Source of the DNA: CAZKUN01 sp964555935
GTDB taxonomy: Bacteria; Armatimonadota; Zipacnadia; Zipacnadales; VGFC01
NCBI GenBank assembly: GCA_964555935.1
Contig: CAZKUN010000002.1
Location: 1-64,000 of the forward strand
DNA: 64,000 bases
Direction: 5' to 3'
The position numbers and the translations under genes were made by a program. The notes beneath the pieces were generated by a model. The model was not told the origin of the DNA. It did no database searches and saw only the letters and a program-made list of their open reading frames with translations. Position 1 is the stretch's first letter; the number at the start of each line of letters is the position of its first letter. This document shows, piece after piece, positions 16,627 through 24,897 of this stretch.

Positions 16627-18033
16627 GTGGAGGAACCCCGCCCCGAAAGGCCGCGCCCGCCGGCGGCTCGCATGGTCCTGATTGCGGCCCTGTGTGGCGC
16701 CACGATAGGGTTGTTGCGCGTGCCCGAGGGCAAGGAGCCCAGTGCATCTCCGGACCTCGTGGCGCGCTCCGCGCCCACGGCGGCGACGGACGTGATGTAT
16801 CGGCTGGCTGTGTGGATCCCCGAAGCATCCCTGCGCGCGGGCTACGGTGACGTGCTTCGACCGACTCCCCGCGAAGAAAGCGCCGTCGCGCGCTACGAAG
16901 TCCTCGCGCTGTCAACCGACTTTGCCGATCCCGTCGCCAGCCACCGACTCGGGATCATCTACGGAGAGCGCGGGTACCCCGAGCAGGCGCAGGCGATGTT
17001 CGCGCGGGCGTTGGCGTCGGGCGGCGTCGATACGGATGTCTGCCTCGCGCTTTCGCTCGTCTACTCGGAAGAGCGGATCACTCCGGAGGACGCGCGCCGA
17101 GTTGCGCCGCTCCTGGCGCGGCAACCGAGATGGTGGGCGCTGAAGACAGGCGCGCGACTGGCGGACCGCATCGGCACCACTCCCACGGCCAAGTACCTCC
17201 ACGCCGAAGCGCACCGCGAATTGACGCAGTTTGCCCTCGCCTGCGGGGCGGTCGCCATGGTCTGCGGCGCGCTACTCGTGGTCGGGGTAGGGTCGCTCCT
17301 CTTCATGGTCCTGAAGTACCTCTTCACGCGCGAGCGACCGACGGCCCCTTGGCCGGTTCGCATGCCGCTATTCAGTTGGCTCGACGTGCTGGACGTCAGC
17401 GCGCTCGTGATGTTCTGCGGCGCGCTGGGGCTGGCCGCGCGTGGCGCGCTCGGGCTCGGCGCCGCCCAGACCTGGGCCGGCGCATCGCTTCGAGTTGCGC
17501 ATGAGGCTCTCATAGTGGTGCCCGCGCTAGGTCTGATCATCCACCGCTTGCGCGGCGGGCGATCCGGCCTTCTGCTGACGCTGGGGGTCAGTTTCCAGGA
17601 CTTCGGTCGTCAGGTCGGGCGAGGTGTCATCGGAGCGGGCCTGGCACTCGCTGGGGTGTTCGTCGCGCTCAGTCTTACCATGCCATCCGCGTTCGTGGGG
17701 TTCGCAACAGTCGTCAAAGTGACCGTCCCGAACATCCTCGATCTCCTGCTCGTGCTGCTAATCGCGCCGATCGCGGAGGAGCTGATCTACCGGGGTTACG
17801 TGCTTCAGGCGCTGTGGCAGAAGCTGCGGCCATTGCCCGCCGCCGCGCTGAGCGCGCTGCTCTTCGCCGGATCGCATCTGGTGATCACGCCGGTTGGGTT
17901 TGGCGCGATCTTTGCGGTGGGGTTCGTGAGCGCGTATATATTCCGCTGGTCTCGTTCCCTGGTGGCCTGTGTTGTTCTGCACATAAGCTACAACGCAGTT
18001 GTCCTCGCCACAGAGCTGCTGGCGAGGTGGTGA
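16627..18033 (+). CDS. CPBP family intramembrane metalloprotease with N-terminal repeat region
   Basis: A 468-residue membrane protein from a GTG at 16627. Residues about 50-180 form a soluble part with a TPR-like pair of helices (ASHRLGIIYGERGYPEQAQAMFARALA). Then come eight or so membrane segments. The CPBP motifs are intact: E-E-L-I-Y-R at 384-389, FAGSHL about 28 residues later, and HISYN near the C-terminus, which bind zinc in Rce1-type proteases. Bacterial members process or degrade membrane substrates and some give bacteriocin self-protection. The periplasmic or cytoplasmic helical extension is unusual and could recruit substrates. It lies between yggT and a DUF167 gene, seven bases before the latter. 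Confidence 0.9.
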   Translation: MEEPRPERPRPPAARMVLIAALCGATIGLLRVPEGKEPSASPDLVARSAPTAATDVMYRLAVWIPEASLRAGYGDVLRPTPREESAVARYEVLALSTDFADPVASHRLGIIYGERGYPEQAQAMFARALASGGVDTDVCLALSLVYSEERITPEDARRVAPLLARQPRWWALKTGARLADRIGTTPTAKYLHAEAHRELTQFALACGAVAMVCGALLVVGVGSLLFMVLKYLFTRERPTAPWPVRMPLFSWLDVLDVSALVMFCGALGLAARGALGLGAAQTWAGASLRVAHEALIVVPALGLIIHRLRGGRSGLLLTLGVSFQDFGRQVGRGVIGAGLALAGVFVALSLTMPSAFVGFATVVKVTVPNILDLLLVLLIAPIAEELIYRGYVLQALWQKLRPLPAAALSALLFAGSHLVITPVGFGAIFAVGFVSAYIFRWSRSLVACVVLHISYNAVVLATELLARW

Positions 18034-18040
18034 CCCGCCG

Positions 18041-18301
18041 ATGAGCGCGACGCTGAAGATCCGAGTCATCCCGCGGGCGAGGAGGAACGACATCACCGGA
18101 TGGCGCGACGAGGCGTTGGTGGTGAGGCTGACCGCGCCCCCACTCGACGGAGCGGCGAACAAGCTGCTGAGGCGCTTCCTGGCGAAGCGACTCGGCGTGA
18201 GGCCGGGCGACGTCGAGATCATAAAGGGCGAGAGATCGCGCAACAAAGTGCTTCGCATCGCCGGCATCGAGCAAAACGACGTGCAGCAACTCCTCGAGTA
18301 A
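18041..18301 (+). CDS. DUF167 / YggU family protein
   Basis: An 86-residue protein with the family signature: LKIRVIPRARRND, VVRLTAPPLDGAANKLL and FLAKRLGVRPGDVEIIKGERSRNKVLRI. The fold is known but the function is not; the gene often sits next to yggT and proC, as here. GAGGTGG overlaps the end of the upstream protease gene and gives a clear start at 18041. It is probably the last gene of the division cluster. Confidence 0.93.
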   Translation: MSATLKIRVIPRARRNDITGWRDEALVVRLTAPPLDGAANKLLRRFLAKRLGVRPGDVEIIKGERSRNKVLRIAGIEQNDVQQLLE

Positions 18302-18332
18302 CTCCCAGATCAGCCGGACAGCCGCGCGTCGC

Positions 18333-18698
18333 CTATCGCTCCACCTGGAATATCTCTTCCCTCGGGACGCCGGCGACCAGCTCGCGCCAGCCGCCTCCCG
18401 CCAGGAACGCGTGCGAATCGCACGGACAACGCGCGTCGTGTGGGTTCGGACAGCAGCTTATCAGCTCGCCAATCTGCTGAAGCAGGGCCTCATCCGCTCG
18501 ATGTCCTTCATGGCTCCACGACTCCGAGTTGAGCGCGCCCCGCCGCGACTCCTCGTACGCGACCACCCCGCGCAGCCCGCATCCCTCACACCCCACGATC
18601 TGAAGCCATATGTCATCCGACCGCGCGTCGCTCGGCAGCTCGATCCCGGATTCAATCTCCAACTGGTCCGTCCCGCAATCCGGACAGATGAAGGCCAT
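18333..18698 (-). CDS. Cys-rich putative zinc-binding protein
   Basis: A 121-residue protein from an ATG at 18698 with a strong GGGAGGG site. Cys5 and Cys8 (CPDC), and Cys37 and Cys40 (CEGC), make a four-cysteine zinc site; a second cluster at residues 82-93 (CCPNPHDARCPC) adds four Cys and a His. No enzyme signature is recognised. It is convergent with the DUF167 gene and lies 22 bases downstream of a pseudopilin gene, with which it may be co-transcribed. Function unknown. Confidence 0.8.
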   Translation of the reverse strand: MAFICPDCGTDQLEIESGIELPSDARSDDIWLQIVGCEGCGLRGVVAYEESRRGALNSESWSHEGHRADEALLQQIGELISCCPNPHDARCPCDSHAFLAGGGWRELVAGVPREEIFQVER

Positions 18699-18720
18699 CT
18701 CGCCCTCCCTCGCCCCGCAC

Positions 18721-19362
18721 TCAGAAGAGCGGCGCGCTCCACGCATCCCGGTACTGATCCCGGTTCGCCGTCTTCGCATGGCCATCGGCATACAGCACGT
18801 TCCACCGCTTCTTCGATTCCTTGTTGCTATGCCCGTGCCATTTGCCGTGCCCATCGAAGAGCACGCATACTCGCGCCGGGTCGGGCATGTTGCCGATCAT
18901 GATCCACCGCATGCCGATCTCCGTGCGGTAGAAGTAGCTTCCGCCGAACTTCTTGAAGCAACTCGGCCTCGCGTCCAGCGGAAACGGCGCGTCCTCAAGC
19001 TCTGTGAATCCATGGTCATCCGGGCAGGCCCACAGGTCCCGGTTGCGCACGTACGGATCCATGGCATCCTCAAGCCGGGGCAGGTACGGCAGCCACCCCT
19101 GCCACGTCGGGCTGCCGGCCCACTGCTCGGGCACTTCTTCGTCCGCCGCATCCTTCGCCATCGGATACAGCTCATCGTAGTCGGAGGCGTACATCTCGAA
19201 CGAAAGCCCAAGCTGCTTCAGGTTTGAGAGGCACTTCGTCGCTCGCGCTTTCGCCCTCGCCCGAGAGAAAACGGGGAAGATCATCCCTGCCAGGATCGCG
19301 ATGATCGCGATCACCACCAGCAGCTCTATCAGAGTGAAGCCTTCTCGCGTTGTCTTCCTCAC
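18721..19362 (-). CDS. Pseudopilin-like protein with prepilin N-terminal methylation domain
   Basis: A 213-residue protein with a class III prepilin leader: REGFTLIELLVVIAIIAILAGMIF, with cleavage expected between Gly8 and Phe9 and the conserved Glu at position 5 of the mature protein. The helical arm continues PVFSRARAKARATKCLSNLKQLGLSFEMYASDYDE, and the C-terminus holds the VLYADGH motif seen in DUF1559-type proteins of Armatimonadota and Planctomycetota. It would be inserted in the inner membrane and processed by a prepilin peptidase, acting in a type II secretion or surface-fibre system; no secretion ATPase is in the window. Confidence 0.92.
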   Translation of the reverse strand: MRKTTREGFTLIELLVVIAIIAILAGMIFPVFSRARAKARATKCLSNLKQLGLSFEMYASDYDELYPMAKDAADEEVPEQWAGSPTWQGWLPYLPRLEDAMDPYVRNRDLWACPDDHGFTELEDAPFPLDARPSCFKKFGGSYFYRTEIGMRWIMIGNMPDPARVCVLFDGHGKWHGHSNKESKKRWNVLYADGHAKTANRDQYRDAWSAPLF

Positions 19363-19538
19363 TGGTTACCCATCCCCGCGCTGTCGCGCGTCAGGCGCTA
19401 TATACAGTAACGGTCCAGCCCGTAAGTTTCCTCACTCAAACCGCGATGCAATGAACTCGCCATGTTAGGGGGCTACCCCAATCAGGTACAAGGAGACTGT
19501 CAGACTGGACGATGGAATCCCTCGGGAGGTGGCGGGAA

Positions 19539-20438
19539 GTGAGATTGACCAAGTGGATGGGAGTTGCTCTTACGATAGTGGTTTTCGCCGCACTGACCTC
19601 AGGCTGCGGCTCGGGCGGAGCTGTCCAAGTGCCTGCCGGTGGCGACGCCGGCGCCTTCGCGAAGATCGTCGAATTCCGTGGTGATGGCGGCGGCTCAGTC
19701 AAGCCATGGCCGGCTTTCATTCCGGGCGGGCCGACGGATCAGCCGATGTCTAAGGCCCCAAAGCTAGGTCTCGACCAAGGCTTCTTCACGCGCGCCGTCC
19801 CGCGACGTCACATCAGTTGGTACCGCATCGGGCAACTTGCGGGCGCCGAGACAGTCGTGGTCCTTCTCCAGCCGACAGCCGTTGAAGACGCGGACCTGTA
19901 CGTGTTGGCGGGCGATGGCGGCACCTACCACAGCGGCGGCGCGGGGTTGCTGGGCGCGAGCACGCGCGCGCCGACCGCTACGGGCATAGAACCAGGGATG
20001 TTCGGCGCAGGCCTCGTGCCTGACTGGGTCGCCTTCGACGCGGGTCCCACCAACAAGTTTCCAGCCGCCCAGGTCGCCGTCTACGGGGTCGATGAGGCAC
20101 CGAAGAAGAAGAGCTACCGCGTTGAGGCCTGTGGCGCGTGGGCTCTCACGGTTAATGGCCCCGCCGCCGGCAGTACTGCGCTCAAGCAATACGCCAGCAA
20201 CTTCTGGCGCTTCGACGCGACCTCCGGCACCCAATACACCGTCAACCTGGCGGTCACCGCGGGCGATCCGGACATCTACGTCTACGAGGACGTAGCCCAC
20301 AAGTACGTCGACGCGAACGCCGCCGTCGGCGGCGGCACCGTGGTTTTCACAGCGGCCAGCACGGGACGCCACTACATGCGCGTCCACGGCTACTCGGGAA
20401 CAGACAGCAACTACTCCGTCAACGTCACATCGCCCTAA
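19539..20438 (+). CDS. Lipoprotein with C-terminal PPC-like domain (paralogue 1)
   Basis: About 299 residues from a GTG at 19539 (GGAGG upstream). This start lines up exactly with the paralogue that follows, putting the lipobox cysteine at residue 23 in both (LTSGC here). A middle domain of unknown type contains RAVPRRHISWYRIGQL, EDADLYVL and VPDWVAFDAGPT; residues about 225-299 resemble a bacterial pre-peptidase C-terminal domain (GTQYTVNLAVTAGDPDIYVY, then ASTGRHYMRVHGYSG). It is probably anchored in a membrane and faces the periplasm or outside. It has its own terminator, so tandem duplication included the transcription unit. Confidence 0.88.
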   Translation: MRLTKWMGVALTIVVFAALTSGCGSGGAVQVPAGGDAGAFAKIVEFRGDGGGSVKPWPAFIPGGPTDQPMSKAPKLGLDQGFFTRAVPRRHISWYRIGQLAGAETVVVLLQPTAVEDADLYVLAGDGGTYHSGGAGLLGASTRAPTATGIEPGMFGAGLVPDWVAFDAGPTNKFPAAQVAVYGVDEAPKKKSYRVEACGAWALTVNGPAAGSTALKQYASNFWRFDATSGTQYTVNLAVTAGDPDIYVYEDVAHKYVDANAAVGGGTVVFTAASTGRHYMRVHGYSGTDSNYSVNVTSP

Positions 20439-20461
20439 CGTGCCAGCCAGTGTCTAAGTCA

Positions 20462-20499
20462 GCCCGGCCTCGCCACCTCGGCGAGGCCGGGCCTTGTTC
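20462..20499 (+). terminator. Strong terminator after PPC lipoprotein 1
   Basis: A 13-base-pair perfect stem (20462-20474 with 20480-20492), 5-base loop, followed by CTTGTTCT. Confidence 0.82.
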
Positions 20500-20591
20500 T
20501 GTCGCCACTTCGGAGGTCGCCGCCGGTCCCCTCTCGAAACGAGCACTATCGATCCCGCTGTCCATAGCTCGAAGGAATCGGGGAGGACCGA

Positions 20592-21470
20592 ATGAGATCT
20601 GTGAATCGTCTTCTATGCGTGGCATTCACTGTCGTGCTACTAGCGGCCATCACCGGGTGCGGCTCCAATGACGGGGCACCCATCCAAGGCGGGGGCGACG
20701 GCATATTCGTCGGCAAGATTATAGAGTACCGTGGCGATGGGGGAGGCAGTGCGAAGCCATGGCCCGCGCTGATTCCCGGCGCGCCAACCGATCAGACCGC
20801 GAGCATGGCGCCCAAGCTCAAGCTGGACCAGTTCCCACTCGGGCGGGCCGTGCCCAGGCGGCACATCAGTTGGTTCCGCGTCGGCCAGTTGACGGGAGCC
20901 ACAACCGTGGTCGTCATCCTCCAACCAATGGAGGATGAGGACGCGGACCTATACGTCCTCCATGGCAGCGGCGACACCTACGCAAGCGGCGCTTCCCTTC
21001 TCGGCAGCAGCGTCCGTCTCCCCACAGACCCAGGTGAGCTAGGCCCTGGGGGCTACGTCCCCGATTGGGTGGCATTCGATGCCGGACCCACGTCGAAGTA
21101 CCCGGCCGCCCAGGTTGCCGTCTACGGCGTGAACGAATCCCCAAAGAAGAAGCGCTACCGGATCCAGGCCTGTCAGACAGCGAACCTCCCTATCAACGGT
21201 GTCGGCGGATCGGGCACCCTGAGCCAGATCACCGACCACTTCTACTACCTCGACGCCGTGAGCGGCACGCAGTACACCGTCACCCTGACAGCCTCGGTGG
21301 GCGACCCTGACATCTACGTGTACGGGGAGGAAGCCACCGACTTCATCAATTCGAGCTTACTCCCAGGGGGCGGATCGGTCACCTTCACCGCGACCGCGAC
21401 CGGCAGGCACTACGTCCGGGTCCAAGCGGCCACAAGCTGTGTCTACACGGTGAGCGCCACGTCCCCCTAA
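20592..21470 (+). CDS. Lipoprotein with C-terminal PPC-like domain (paralogue 2)
   Basis: A 292-residue paralogue of the preceding gene, with lipobox ITGC (Cys23). Shared blocks include EYRGDGGGSAKPWPALIPG, RAVPRRHISWFRVGQLTGA, EDADLYVL, VPDWVAFDAGPTSKYPAAQ and the C-terminal GTQYTVTLTASVGDPDIYVY. The long co-linear match shows tandem gene duplication. GGGGAGG precedes the ATG and a terminator follows. The middle region, conserved between the two copies, is not a domain I recognise. Confidence 0.9.
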   Translation: MRSVNRLLCVAFTVVLLAAITGCGSNDGAPIQGGGDGIFVGKIIEYRGDGGGSAKPWPALIPGAPTDQTASMAPKLKLDQFPLGRAVPRRHISWFRVGQLTGATTVVVILQPMEDEDADLYVLHGSGDTYASGASLLGSSVRLPTDPGELGPGGYVPDWVAFDAGPTSKYPAAQVAVYGVNESPKKKRYRIQACQTANLPINGVGGSGTLSQITDHFYYLDAVSGTQYTVTLTASVGDPDIYVYGEEATDFINSSLLPGGGSVTFTATATGRHYVRVQAATSCVYTVSATSP

Positions 21471-21490
21471 AGACCGGGTGCCCGAACACC

Positions 21491-21526
21491 GCCAGGCTCC
21501 GCCGTGGGCGGAGCCTGGCTTCGTTC
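21491..21526 (+). terminator. Strong terminator after PPC lipoprotein 2
   Basis: A 13-base-pair perfect stem (21491-21503 with 21507-21519), 3-base loop GTG, followed by TTCGTTCT. It has the same design as the terminator after paralogue 1 but a different stem sequence. Confidence 0.82.
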
Positions 21527-21608
21527 TGCCCTCCGAGCAAAGGTCTCCCCCGCTCCCCGCGCGAACCCTCGCGAGCGCGTGCATTTCCCGCAGCAGGAGG
21601 CCCTCACG

Positions 21609-22919
21609 ATGCCCGAGTCCCCCGGCATGAGCCGCCGCAGCTTCATCGCCACCTCAGCCGCCGCGTCCGCCGGCGTCGCCGCCACGCCCCTCATCCTGCC
21701 GAGTCGTGCGATCGGCGCCAACGAGCGCATCTCTCTCGGCATGGTTGGCCCGGGCAGCCGCGGCCGCAGCCTGATGGGCTGGGCCAGGAAGTTCTTCGAT
21801 AGCGAGAACGCCGAGTTCACGGCCGTCTGCGATATCTGGAATCAGCGTCGCGACCAGGCCGCCGCAACCGTCAAGGAGTGGTCCGGCAAAGATCCCAAGC
21901 AGTACCGCACGCTCGCCGAGATCTGCGCCGACGATTCCATCGACGCGCTCATCATCGCCACGCCCGACTTCGCCCATGCCTATCACTGCCGCATTGCGGT
22001 CGAGGCCGGCAAGGATGTCTATGTCGAGAAGCCGCTCAGCAACGACTTCCGCCAGCTCAAGCTCTGCTGGGAGGCCGTGACTAGCAGCGACCGCGTCGTC
22101 GCGATGGGCACGCAGCGCCGGGGCGATGGCAAGTACCAGGGCGCTCAGGACTTCATCAAGTCCGGCGCCATGGGCAAGATCACCTATGGCGAAATCTACG
22201 AGCCCCTCTTCCAGCAACGCTGGCGGATTGGCGGATCGGAGAACTCGCTCACGGAGCAAGACACCATCTGGAAGGAGTTCCTCGCCTATCGGCCCTTCGA
22301 GCCCTTCGACGCGCGCAAGTACCGCGAGTTCCGGCTCTTCTGGCCGTACTCATCCGGGTGTTTCTGCCAGTGGATGAGCCACAAGATCGACCTCGTCAAC
22401 TGGGCGCTCGATGACATCCCAAGCTCCGCCGTCTCGTGGGGTGGCGTCTACGCGTGGCAGGACGGCCGCACCAATCCGGACACGTGCCAGTGCCTGCTTG
22501 AATACCCGAACGGGTGCATGATCACCTACCACATGCGCCTCGGCAACGGCATGAACGGCCGCGGGACCACGCTCTATGGCACGAATGGCACGATGGATCT
22601 GGGCGGCGGCGTCGCCTATGGCGACGGCGGGGGCGGCACGATCACTGCCGTTGATCCCGGCAATCCCAACACTGCCTTCAAGGTGGATAAATCGAAGGTC
22701 CTGACCAAGAAATCCGACGGCGGCGTCAAGTGGGAATCGCCCGAGAGCGTCGACACCATGCAGGACTGGATGCAGTGTCTGCGCAGCCGCGAAACGCCCC
22801 GCTCGCACATCGACGCGGGCTATGGGCACTCCGTCGCGTGCATCCTGGCCAACATGGCCTACCGAGAGAACTGCCGCATGGTCTACGATCACTCGAAGAT
22901 GATCATGAAGAAAGCCTAA
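21609..22919 (+). CDS. Tat-exported Gfo/Idh/MocA family oxidoreductase
   Basis: About 436 residues from the ATG at 21609 (AGGAGG 8 bases upstream). Residues 1-36 are a twin-arginine signal (MSRRSFIATSAAASAGVAATPLIL). The Rossmann loop is LGMVGPGSRGRSLMG and the catalytic motif YVEKPLSND is intact. The long C-terminal half (FFWPYSSG-like region, MSHKIDLVNWALDDIPSSAVSWGG) matches the exported subgroup common in Planctomycetota-like genomes. NAD(P) probably travels bound to the folded protein. A TIM-barrel sugar isomerase gene follows after 69 bases; the two may act in sequence on one sugar, as often seen. Confidence 0.92.
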   Translation: MPESPGMSRRSFIATSAAASAGVAATPLILPSRAIGANERISLGMVGPGSRGRSLMGWARKFFDSENAEFTAVCDIWNQRRDQAAATVKEWSGKDPKQYRTLAEICADDSIDALIIATPDFAHAYHCRIAVEAGKDVYVEKPLSNDFRQLKLCWEAVTSSDRVVAMGTQRRGDGKYQGAQDFIKSGAMGKITYGEIYEPLFQQRWRIGGSENSLTEQDTIWKEFLAYRPFEPFDARKYREFRLFWPYSSGCFCQWMSHKIDLVNWALDDIPSSAVSWGGVYAWQDGRTNPDTCQCLLEYPNGCMITYHMRLGNGMNGRGTTLYGTNGTMDLGGGVAYGDGGGGTITAVDPGNPNTAFKVDKSKVLTKKSDGGVKWESPESVDTMQDWMQCLRSRETPRSHIDAGYGHSVACILANMAYRENCRMVYDHSKMIMKKA

Positions 22920-22929
22920 GCCGCTCGTA

Positions 22930-22950
22930 GGCCGGGCTTCCCAACCGGCC
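22930..22950. repeat. Short intergenic palindrome
   Basis: GGCCGG (22930-22935) and CCGGCC (22945-22950) around a 9-base loop, in the gap between the oxidoreductase and isomerase genes. It is one of a set of short hairpins of like design in this window. Confidence 0.35.
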
Positions 22951-22988
22951 AAGGCTCTAGCGAGCAATTGAAGAGAGGATAGTCCAAC

Positions 22989-23750
22989 ATGTCAAAGATC
23001 CCAGTCGCGCTTCAGCTCTACACCGTTCGTGACATGACGGAGAAGGATTTCGTGGGCACCGGCAAGCAGGTCGCCGAGATGGGCTATGCAGGCGTTGAGA
23101 TGGCTGGCAATACGGGCGGCATGTCGCCCGCCGACCTGAAGGTCTTCCTCGGCGACCTCGGGCTCGCGCTTGCCGGCAGTCACGTCGGCATCGATCAGCT
23201 CGAGGACAACCTGGAGTCGGTCATCGAGGACAACATCACCCTCGGCAATCCGTGGATCGTCTGTCCGTATATGCCCGATGACCGCCGGGCCGACGCCGAC
23301 GGCTGGCGCAAGGTCGCGGGCGCGCTCAGCGAAGTCGGAGCCAAGGTCAAGGCCGCCGGGCTGCAGCTCTGCTACCACAACCACAGCTTCGAGTATGAGA
23401 AGTTCGATGGCGTCTCGGGCTTCGACATCTTCTACGGCGCGGTCGATTCCGATCTGGTCAAGGCGGAATTGGACTGCTATTGGGTCCAGCACGGTGGCGA
23501 GGATCCGGCGGCCACTGTGACGGCCTTCGCGGGCCGCGTGCCGCTGGTCCACCTCAAGGACATGACCGCCGACGCCGAGCCCACCTTTACCGAGGTCGGC
23601 AACGGGATCCTCGATTTCCAGGCCATCTTCGCGGCCTCGGGTGACGCGGGCGTCGAGTGGTACATCGTCGAGCAGGACACGTGCGCCGGCCCCTCGCTTG
23701 AGAGCGCGCGGACCAGCATAGACAACCTCAGGTCCTGGGGGATTGCGTAG
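22989..23750 (+). CDS. Sugar phosphate isomerase/epimerase family TIM barrel
   Basis: A 253-residue AP-endonuclease-2-type TIM barrel: PVALQLYTVRDM, QVAEMGYAGVEMAG, SHVGIDQLE, LQLCYHNHSFEYE, KAELDCYWVQHGGED, VPLVHLKDM and VEWYIVEQDTCAGPSLESARTS. The conserved Glu, His and Asp residues expected to bind a metal are present. It is close to inosose dehydratase/2-keto-myo-inositol isomerase-like proteins. It has no signal peptide, unlike the exported oxidoreductase before it. Confidence 0.92.
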   Translation: MSKIPVALQLYTVRDMTEKDFVGTGKQVAEMGYAGVEMAGNTGGMSPADLKVFLGDLGLALAGSHVGIDQLEDNLESVIEDNITLGNPWIVCPYMPDDRRADADGWRKVAGALSEVGAKVKAAGLQLCYHNHSFEYEKFDGVSGFDIFYGAVDSDLVKAELDCYWVQHGGEDPAATVTAFAGRVPLVHLKDMTADAEPTFTEVGNGILDFQAIFAASGDAGVEWYIVEQDTCAGPSLESARTSIDNLRSWGIA

Positions 23751-23811
23751 CCAGCCCGCAGGCATGGGCATCCGCGCTCATGAAGCCGCCCGCCATCGGA
23801 GCCCCTAAACC

Positions 23812-24897
23812 ATGCGCCAGCCTCGCTGCCTGTCTCTCAGCACGTGCCTCGCTGGTGCGGCCATTATGACTGGCATGGCCGCCGCCCAACCCATCGAGAT
23901 CCGCACCGACGCCTACACCCTCGTCGGCCTCGACTCCGGTGCGGTTGAGCTACGCGCGCCGGATGGGCGGATGCTGATCTCGATCAACGGTTACCGCGTG
24001 GAGTGGGCGCCGCCGAGAACATCCGGCGGCACCTGCCGTGAGGTGACCCTCGCGAGCGGGCAACGGGCCTTGGGCGTGGTGTACGACGTCGCTGACAATC
24101 CCACAGGTCGAGTGGCCATCCGCTCGGTGTTCGAGCCCCTCGCGGACCGAGTCATCGTCCGTTTTCTAATCAGCGCTCCCGATGACCTGAACGTGCGGGG
24201 AGGGATGTTGGCGCGCAGCTTCGGCCCAGATGCCGGCCCGGAACAGACGCACAAGATGGGCCGATGGACGCGACACGCCGGAGGCGGCGTGCCCTTCGAA
24301 GTGCCGGATGGATCTCTCTACCGGACCGACTACCCCGATGCATCCGTATTCCTGTCGACCGACGGCGTCGCCGACTGGGCGGGGGATTGGGCGCGCCACT
24401 GCCCGCCAGAGCGCGTGGCGACCGGCCAATTCGAGGCCGAACTCGTCCTCGCACCCGCCGACCTCGCCGCCCGCCCAAGCGAGATTGCTGCACGGCTCAA
24501 CAGCCGACCGGTGGCGCTGGATGTGTGGTCCGACCAACCCTTCCACCTGTGGGCATCGGACGACAAGCCGCTCTGGCTGCTCGTCGAGGCGACCAACGTC
24601 TCGGACCGACCCCGGCGCGTGGAGCGACAGTGCTGGGCGAGGGACTTCGACGGCGCCGTCGTGGACGAAGGCACCGATGAGCTGTTCCTGGATCCGGGCG
24701 AGCGCCGGCAGGCGGTTCTGCAGTTCCCCGCGGCGAACCGTGGCATCCTGTATGTGGAGGTCAGTCTGCGTTCAGGCGATCACGAGGAGTTCGTCCGCAC
24801 GACGCTCGGTCGCTTGCCTCCCCACGAATTCCAATCGGGGCTGAAAGCCCCTTCGGCATCGCTGCCTTCTTCGACGTGCCCTCGGCCGACGACGTAA
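23812..24897 (+). CDS. Secreted glycoside hydrolase-like protein, N-terminal part (frameshifted)
   Basis: Residues 1-24 are a signal peptide (CLAGAAIMTGMAAA). The 361-residue frame encodes beta-sandwich modules and then ends abruptly, about 20 codons into a stretch that no longer looks like protein. Reading the overlapping frame from base 24840 gives AESPFGIAAFFDVPSADDV, which leads smoothly into the catalytic barrel coded downstream. One missing G in the run at 24837-24840 would join both frames. So this and the next entry are most likely one gene broken by a one-base deletion, a sequencing error, or ribosomal slippage. Confidence 0.75.
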   Translation: MRQPRCLSLSTCLAGAAIMTGMAAAQPIEIRTDAYTLVGLDSGAVELRAPDGRMLISINGYRVEWAPPRTSGGTCREVTLASGQRALGVVYDVADNPTGRVAIRSVFEPLADRVIVRFLISAPDDLNVRGGMLARSFGPDAGPEQTHKMGRWTRHAGGGVPFEVPDGSLYRTDYPDASVFLSTDGVADWAGDWARHCPPERVATGQFEAELVLAPADLAARPSEIAARLNSRPVALDVWSDQPFHLWASDDKPLWLLVEATNVSDRPRRVERQCWARDFDGAVVDEGTDELFLDPGERRQAVLQFPAANRGILYVEVSLRSGDHEEFVRTTLGRLPPHEFQSGLKAPSASLPSSTCPRPTT

